Notes under the pieces: model-generated
The model's input: only the letters and a program-made list of their open reading frames with translations
Database searches by the model: none
Told to the model about the DNA's origin: nothing
Part shown: positions 58,519-64,000 of the stretch, one piece after another
How the letters are laid out: each line of letters begins with the position of its first letter
Position numbering within the stretch: the stretch's first letter is position 1
Program-made: the position numbers and the translations under genes
Source: Phragmites australis
Lineage: Eukaryota > Streptophyta > Magnoliopsida > Poales > Poaceae
Assembly (NCBI RefSeq): GCF_958298935.1
Contig: NC_084927.1
Coordinates: 37,638,501-37,702,500 of the forward strand
DNA length: 64,000 bases
Direction: 5' to 3'

Positions 58519-59691
58519 TTAAAAATTATATATATATATCCGTGAAACATCCATCCACAGTCCCAATGTCTCCCTCCCGGATGATTTATGTGAACTCCCT
58601 AAAAAAAAAGGTCACACTATTTATCAACCGTTGTTTTTTGTTTTTTTCAAACGATCCAACGACTCACAAGCGTCTTCAACCTCCCACTTGCTTCCCATCC
58701 TCGCCTCCGTCTTCAACCGCCCACTAGCTCACAGCCATGCTCGCTACGCTACCTCTCGTCCTCCTCCACCCGGATCTGGCGATGCTTCCGCCGCTGGATC
58801 CATCGTCATGCTAACCCACCCTGCCACTAGTCCACCAGCCGTCCTCTCTCCCAAGACCTCTTCTAAGTCCAGCGAGACAAAGGAGCCCAAATCAACCCCT
58901 CTAACACCGTCAATACTGTCGCGAAATTTAGGATGCGTAAAAAAAATAAGGACGATTAATGTGAACGAACAACCTCATTTTTTTTTGGGACTTTGACGGT
59001 TGCATCTAATCAGACGATGCATATTCTCCTCTCAAAAGAGAAATGAAGATGCATATTCTCCTCTCAAAAAAGAAATTAAGATGCGTGTTCTACAACTTCA
59101 TTTTCTGGACCTTGTTGGCAAGCTTCAATCAAGATCATGATTTGTCGATCGTATTCGTACGTTCTTAGCTGGTTAATTAGATGATTATCTGCTCATCTTT
59201 GACCAGCAATCGTCCTAATCATTGACCAAGGACAAGAACTAATCACGTGCTAATCCTGCACATAGTATGTGACTCCAGTATCGTGTCGTGTTGTAACACA
59301 AAAAAGGACAGGATGATCGATACATGGGGAGGCGTGCATACACGAGCAAAGACAGGCTGATATATAATCCGATTGCTCCCGTTGTTGGAGTGCAACTTGC
59401 GATTTCATAATAGACTGGTGATGATCCATATCCCCTTATCATGCAGGCGTCGCCGTCACCACAAGAATTATTGGTCAGGACACCAGACTCCCAGAGTTTT
59501 AAATAGCTGTGTATATATATATATATCATCATGTGCAGCAGTGCTGCATGTTTTGTAGGAGATTATATTCGGATAAGTTTTGTTACTCCGGTTCAACATT
59601 CGGGAGTAGTATTTGATCAAGTTCTGACCAACACCTCATAGTATCAGCAGAAGTGTGTAATCACTCCATTTCAACTCCCTTTTCAGACTAA
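58519..59691. other. Intergenic DNA, no supported gene
   Basis: A proline/serine-rich frame on the plus strand at 58631-58996 has no recognisable domain. A short AT run lies near 59512-59526. No RNA gene was seen. Confidence 0.4.
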
Positions 59692-59970
59692 GGCTGTGTT
59701 TGTTTGCTGCTTCTGAAACTGTTTCTGCTATTGGCAGAAGCTAGAAGTCAGAACAAACGAGGTTCTGGAGAAGCCAGAAGCCTGTTTCTGAGTAAAATGA
59801 ACTAAAGCTAAGAAGCTCGCTGAGATGTGCTTCTCTGAGAAGCTATGTGCTAAGAAGCCAAAAATTTACTGTAGAAACCAACAAACTATTTCCAAAAGCA
59901 GCTTTTCAGATAAGCCAAAAGTACAGCTTTTCAGAAAAGCTCAAAAGCAGAAGCTCAAACAAACACGGCC
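59692..59970. mobile_element. Tourist-like MITE with TAA target duplication
   Basis: The ends GGCTGTGTTTGTTTG and CAAACAAACACGGCC are inverted repeats. TAA flanks both sides (59689-59691 and 59971-59973), as for PIF/Harbinger-type elements. The inside is full of 'agaagc/gcttct' motifs in both orientations and encodes nothing. It is related to 2436-2710. Confidence 0.75.
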
Positions 59971-60026
59971 TAAGACAGCGATGTATATACACTCGCTCGT
60001 AGCTACTTGACGTAGAAAATAATATA

Positions 60027-60277
60027 CTCCTTCCATTCAGAAATAATATACGTACCTTTTAGGTTCGGTCTTCGAAGATGAATTTTGATTAATATTTTCT
60101 TATAAAATATATCATTTATAGTTATAAAATCTATATAGTGTGAAATTATTTTAAATTATAAATCTAGATGTATAATTTTTATACACTAAGTATTCATATA
60201 ATTTGATTAAATATTAATCAAAATATACAAATATTAATTTTTTAAAAAATGCATCTACTATTTCTAAATGGTGGGAG
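60027..60277. mobile_element. Stowaway-like MITE
   Basis: The left end CTCCTTCCATTCAGAAATAA matches the right end read inward, CTCCCACCATTTAGAAATAG. TA precedes the left end and CA, a likely mutated TA, follows the right. It is about 251 bp, very AT-rich and non-coding. Confidence 0.7.
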
Positions 60278-61752
60278 CATGTACATGTGAATAGCAGCAC
60301 TACTCGCTTTGGTAGGAGCATGTGTGGCTGCAAGATTATTGTTTTCTCATACATACTATTATTCTGTGCAGAAAAGATGGCTGGTAAGAGAACTGGGAAT
60401 GCTCCACGGCTCTCAGGTCAAGGCGGCAGGTGAGGTTGACAGCCTTGCGCCGCCCGCCGGAGTTTTTAGCCGAAACTGCTGCCATTTCCCTTGTTGAGTG
60501 CTGCGCTCCTACTCGCTAGTCTTTTAGCCATGCAGTCAATGTATGGGACACATCGGTCGTCTTTCATCTAAAAAATAAGAGTCACTCGGCTTGCAACGCC
60601 GGCCGATCGGTCTGCCTCGTCACGATGGACCCAACGCGTTTCACATGCACTGCATGCGTGCTATGGTAATGTGTTGCGAGTATACGGAGTAAAGAGCACA
60701 GTAGCAACGTTGGAGAAGAAGCTTTTTACTGCCAGTACGTGGTTAAAAATCTGCATGCATGCAGCATGCAGGTAAACAGGACTTGGGAACCCAGATAGAT
60801 CCTGGCCGGTTTACTAGAGGAGCTAGAGGACACAAGCATGGGGTGCAGCGAGGAGCCACATCGACGACCAAACCAGAGCAGCACAAGGTGTGCCCTCTGC
60901 TCGTAGCATTGGCCATGGCCGACGCCCCCACATGCGGACCAAAACTCGGGCTGCGACGACAAATGGAGAGTACCCGACGGCGACAGCGCTATCGAGCTTT
61001 CGCGGGGCCCAACCCGCGTAGGAAAGCCACCGACCAGGACCCACCCCCGTGTCCTTTCTCTCGCCAACCTCCACGGCGCGGGGCCCGTGGCCGATCTCTC
61101 CGGTCATTTACGCCGCCACGTACGTGATCCCTTGCCGCCCTGCCCTGGCCTTGGCCTCTTCACGCCCGCCACTGTAGTGCGAGCTGGCCGTTCCCAATGG
61201 CGGCGCAATAGGCCAGAGCACGGAATAATTGCCCGGAGCTGCAAGCATCACACTGCTCGCGAACTCTCTCGGCTCGACAGGGCCGTTTCCTCGGAAACCG
61301 CAGTGCTGAGCACGGCGCGCGATCGTTGGCGCCGACGACCGATCAGTGTAGTCGGTCACGGAAGCTAGCTAGCTTAAGCCGGAAGGAGAGCATCTGCTGC
61401 GTCAGCCGTGGGCTCCACGGCCACGCTCGTTTTTCCGGCCGCCTCTCCATACGCCATAGTGGGCGCACGCGTCTCGAGAGAACCAACCCAACATTGCCGT
61501 CCAGCTCGGACTGACTGCTACACTACGCCTTACTGCTAGGATCTACAAATAGCTTTGCCGGCGGCTACCTAGCTAGCCCTCCCGGTCATTTCCTCCTTCC
61601 CGGACCCAGAGTGACTGAGATCACGCGCCCACAGCACACAGGTCTCCAAGCTAGGTAGCTGGCCTAGCTGATTGCGACCGCCGCGGACGCACTGGCTGGT
61701 TTTAAGCCGACGACGTCCGTCCTCGGCATGCGCTGTTCTGCTCGCCCGGGAA
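60278..61752. other. Intergenic DNA and Dof gene promoter
   Basis: No coding exon was identified; short GC-rich frames overlap on both strands between 60750 and 61500. A weak TATA-like 'ctacaaatagc' near 61542-61552 lies about 200 bp upstream of the Dof ATG and could be its TATA box. Confidence 0.4.
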
Positions 61753-62472
61753 ATGGCGCCTGCAACTTCGATCCTTGCCGCCACCTCCGGCACCGCCGCC
61801 GCTTCCAAGCGTCCGGCCGATTCCGACGCTGAGCCGCTCGACTCCTCCGCCCTCCCGCAGGTCAGTGATGATGCTACTGCTAAGCATGGCGCGTATGCTC
61901 GCTTCTGCCATTTGCAAAGCTGTGAAGGAAGTGACCACTGACGCATGCGACTGTGGCTGATGTTGTAGGGTGATGAGGCTGCGCGCAAGAGCCAGCAGCC
62001 GAAGCAGCAGCTGGAGTGCCCGCGCTGCCGATCCACCAACACCAAGTTCTGCTACTACAACAACTACAGCACGGCGCAGCCGCGCCACTTCTGCCGCGCC
62101 TGCCGCCGCTACTGGACGCACGGCGGCACGCTGCGCGACGTCCCGGTCGGCGGTGCCTCCCGCCGCAGCGGGAGCAAGCGGCGCAGGGTCTCCGCCGAGC
62201 CGTCGTCCGCGTCCTCGCCGCCGCAAACGACAACGCGGGTCGAGGGCTCGTGGCCGGACCTCGCGACCAACTTCCCGTTCCTCAGTGACGGCAGCTTCTT
62301 GCCGCAGTTCGATCTCGGCGTTGCACCGGCAGCGTTTTTGTGGCCGTCGGTAGTCTCGGATTTTTATGACGGGCTCGCTCCGTGGGACGATGGAATAGGC
62401 GCCGACGGTGTGACGGGCGCGTGGGGCGACATCACCGGCCTCGAGCTCAGCTGGCCACCGCCGGGCAACTGA
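61753..62472 (+). CDS. Dof-type zinc-finger transcription factor
   Basis: Two exons, 61753-61860 and 61969-62472, join in phase 0 to give 203 aa. Exon 2 has no in-frame ATG near its start, so the domain is seen only through splicing. The Dof zinc finger covers about residues 53-103: [38 protein letters not shown] and DVPVGG, with the four zinc-binding Cys in place. The usual arginine after YWT is histidine here (YWTHGG). A basic stretch (RRSGSKRRR) follows and may be the nuclear signal. Dof factors bind AAAG cores in promoters. The C-terminus is acidic and Trp-rich ([20 protein letters not shown]), like a short activation domain. The protein is small for the family and its targets cannot be inferred. 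Confidence 0.92.
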
Positions 62473-63438
62473 TCAAGGCAGCCGGTCTAGCAGCGCGACC
62501 TCAGGTAGTGTCCTTCCCAGTATGTTTTGCCGAGCTAGGAATGTAACCAGCTCAATTCTCTGATGACTCCACTGTTTCTTCTCGTGCTCATTACGAAATG
62601 AAGCGGTAATTATTACTTAAATCAGTGAGCCGTGATCTGTAGCTAGAGCAAGTAACATATGTGCAGTGATTGTGACAATAAAATTACACACTTGCTAATG
62701 TTTATGTGCCTGAAACTTCGGAATCCTTCTGGTGATGGTGTGAACATGCGCCGGAGAAGAAAAAAGGCTGACGGCGAGGTTAGCGGGCAGGGTTCCAGTG
62801 GGTTCACCGAGTGCGTCCACGGGCTGGCCTGAGGGTGGTGGGCGGTGTTAGCGCGGTCGTGGATGGCGAATCCGGTGGCAGGAGAGCCGGAGACAATAGG
62901 GGGTGAGCAAACGCAAGATTTGAGCGTTGGGGGAGAAATAAAAAAAAAATAGGTGGGCGTCGGGAGATTGAAGATAGGCCGTGAGAAAAGAAGAGATTTC
63001 AGGCGGTTAAAAATTAGTATCGCCCATAAAAAATTTTCAGAACAGCATTGTGTTCTTCAGTCAAGCATGTACTATCATGCTGATAGCTAGACAACACAAT
63101 GCTGAACAGCATTGATTGCTCAAGCAAAACATAAGGACAGGGAGGAATGGAAGTAAACTGCAAACGCAATTCGTGTATGTGAAAACATCTTCGTATGTCA
63201 CTGTATAAGGAAAGAAGTAAAATATGAACAAATAAAGGTATTGGGTGCACAAAGCTTTGTATCAACAGTGAGAATGATAGTGTGGTTTGAAGTGAGCTCT
63301 TGAAGCATCCAACCAGACAGCGAAACAGAAGGAAAAAAAAAGAACTTTTAGTAAAAGGCCCTAGGACAACCGTTAAAGAACTAACGATATGATCTATACA
63401 GTAAATGAACCAAACAACTCTGCGTAATCACACTAGCT
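62473..63438. other. Intergenic DNA between convergent 3' ends
   Basis: The 3' UTRs of the Dof gene and of the WD40 gene should lie here. At 63045-63120 the palindromic 'cagcattgtgttcttcagtc' and 'gacaacacaatgctgaacag' form an inverted repeat. Nothing else was recognised. Confidence 0.5.
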
Positions 63439-64000
63439 TTACACCTGAACTGGGAAGCCAAAATTCTGGAACACCCTGATTTCGCCTCCCCGTCCAGCAG
63501 TGACAATCACCAAGCCCCACGCTGACCGGCGCTGAACATCCATAGCTCCAATGCAAATATCGGATGAGCAGTGACCGGGACTGCTCTTGGCAGAGGGTAA
63601 TTTTTCGTCAGGCCAGGATGTGGATGCTCCATCAACTGGATGTTTTCTGCCGCTTCTGCTCACACCTTCGCAAACTGGGCTCTCATTGTATCTATTATCA
63701 GCCGCATCCGAATTGTGCTCAGTGTTGTCTACAGGGACGTCTCGGCCAGAGTTCACTGCTTCATCTGCATCACTGTGTCTGCTGCTACGAGATCCAAACG
63801 AACTTCTGGCTTCAGCACCGGGCCATGTGATAGCTACAGTCACGTCATGGCAGTGGAAGTGCTCATATGAGTTGGTTACATCAACTGCACTCCTGCTCCT
63901 GCTCGGGTAGGAACTGTTGTCATGTCTCCAGACATAGACATGGGAGTCCTCACTTGCACAGATTACATATTTCCCATTCGGAGCTACAGAAGCTGAGATT
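63439..64000 (-). CDS. WD40-repeat protein, C-terminal part (WDR44-like)
   Basis: The minus-strand frame enters from the right edge of the window and runs without intron to a stop at 63439, giving about 187 residues. ISASVAPNGKYVICASEDSH with VYVWRH is a WD40 blade. YEHFHCHDVTVAITWPG, then the Ser/Asp-rich linker (RSSRHSDADEAVNS), WPDEKLP and WGLVIVTAGRGGEIRVFQNF match the C-terminus of plant WD-repeat proteins of the WDR44-like group. The N-terminal part, with most of the blades, lies outside the window. The function of this group in plants is poorly known. Confidence 0.8.
   Translation of the reverse strand, partial: ISASVAPNGKYVICASEDSHVYVWRHDNSSYPSRSRSAVDVTNSYEHFHCHDVTVAITWPGAEARSSFGSRSSRHSDADEAVNSGRDVPVDNTEHNSDAADNRYNESPVCEGVSRSGRKHPVDGASTSWPDEKLPSAKSSPGHCSSDICIGAMDVQRRSAWGLVIVTAGRGGEIRVFQNFGFPVQV

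Noticed and set aside
58631..58996. Pro/Ser-rich plus-strand frame next to the MULE
   Set aside because: No recognisable domain or exon partner. It may be transposon-related but cannot be supported.

Overview
The window is nuclear DNA of a flowering plant, almost certainly a grass. The genes carry many introns with GT-AG borders, the coding exons are very GC-rich in their third positions, and the AT-rich spaces between them hold Stowaway-type and Tourist-type MITEs, a tRNA-derived SINE, 5'-truncated LINE copies and a Mutator-like element. All the recognised proteins are plant housekeeping or plastid proteins. Nothing bacterial, plasmid-like or CRISPR-like was seen.

Layout from left to right. 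Positions 1-6046 hold repeats and no supported gene. At 6047-8039 (minus) lies a plastid-type gene for a thioredoxin-fold [2Fe-2S] domain plus TPRs; a SINE sits exactly at one of its splice donors. It is head to head with COQ4 (8747-9951, plus; ubiquinone synthesis). VPS41 follows (10629-16937, minus; HOPS vesicle tethering, 19 exons reconstructed in frame). A decayed LINE lies at 18993-20156. Next come an NPH3/RPT2-like BTB protein (23403-27112, minus), anamorsin/DRE2 (31070-33030, plus; cytosolic Fe-S assembly), a polyol-type sugar transporter (35359-37742, minus) and a broken tandem copy of that transporter (39236-39853).

The right half holds PIG-L (40388-44564, minus), protochlorophyllide oxidoreductase (45599-46904, minus; PORB-like) and PIG-P (50585-52062, minus). 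PIG-P belongs to the enzyme of the first step of GPI-anchor synthesis and PIG-L is the enzyme of the second, so two consecutive steps lie within 12 kb with POR between them. PIG-P has been reshaped by tandem duplications at both ends: the 3' one carries a second intact last exon, and the 5' one copies its promoter. A MULE of about 5.6 kb with long terminal inverted repeats full of short hairpins follows (52884-58518). After it come two MITEs, a small Dof transcription factor (61753-62472, plus) and the 3' end of a WD40 protein that runs off the window (63439-64000, minus).

The genes form no operon-like pathway. The strongest functional links are the PIG-L/PIG-P pair and the shared promoter region between the TPR gene and COQ4. 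All exon borders were read by eye from splice signals and checked for reading-frame continuity and total length divisible by three; no transcript data were available.
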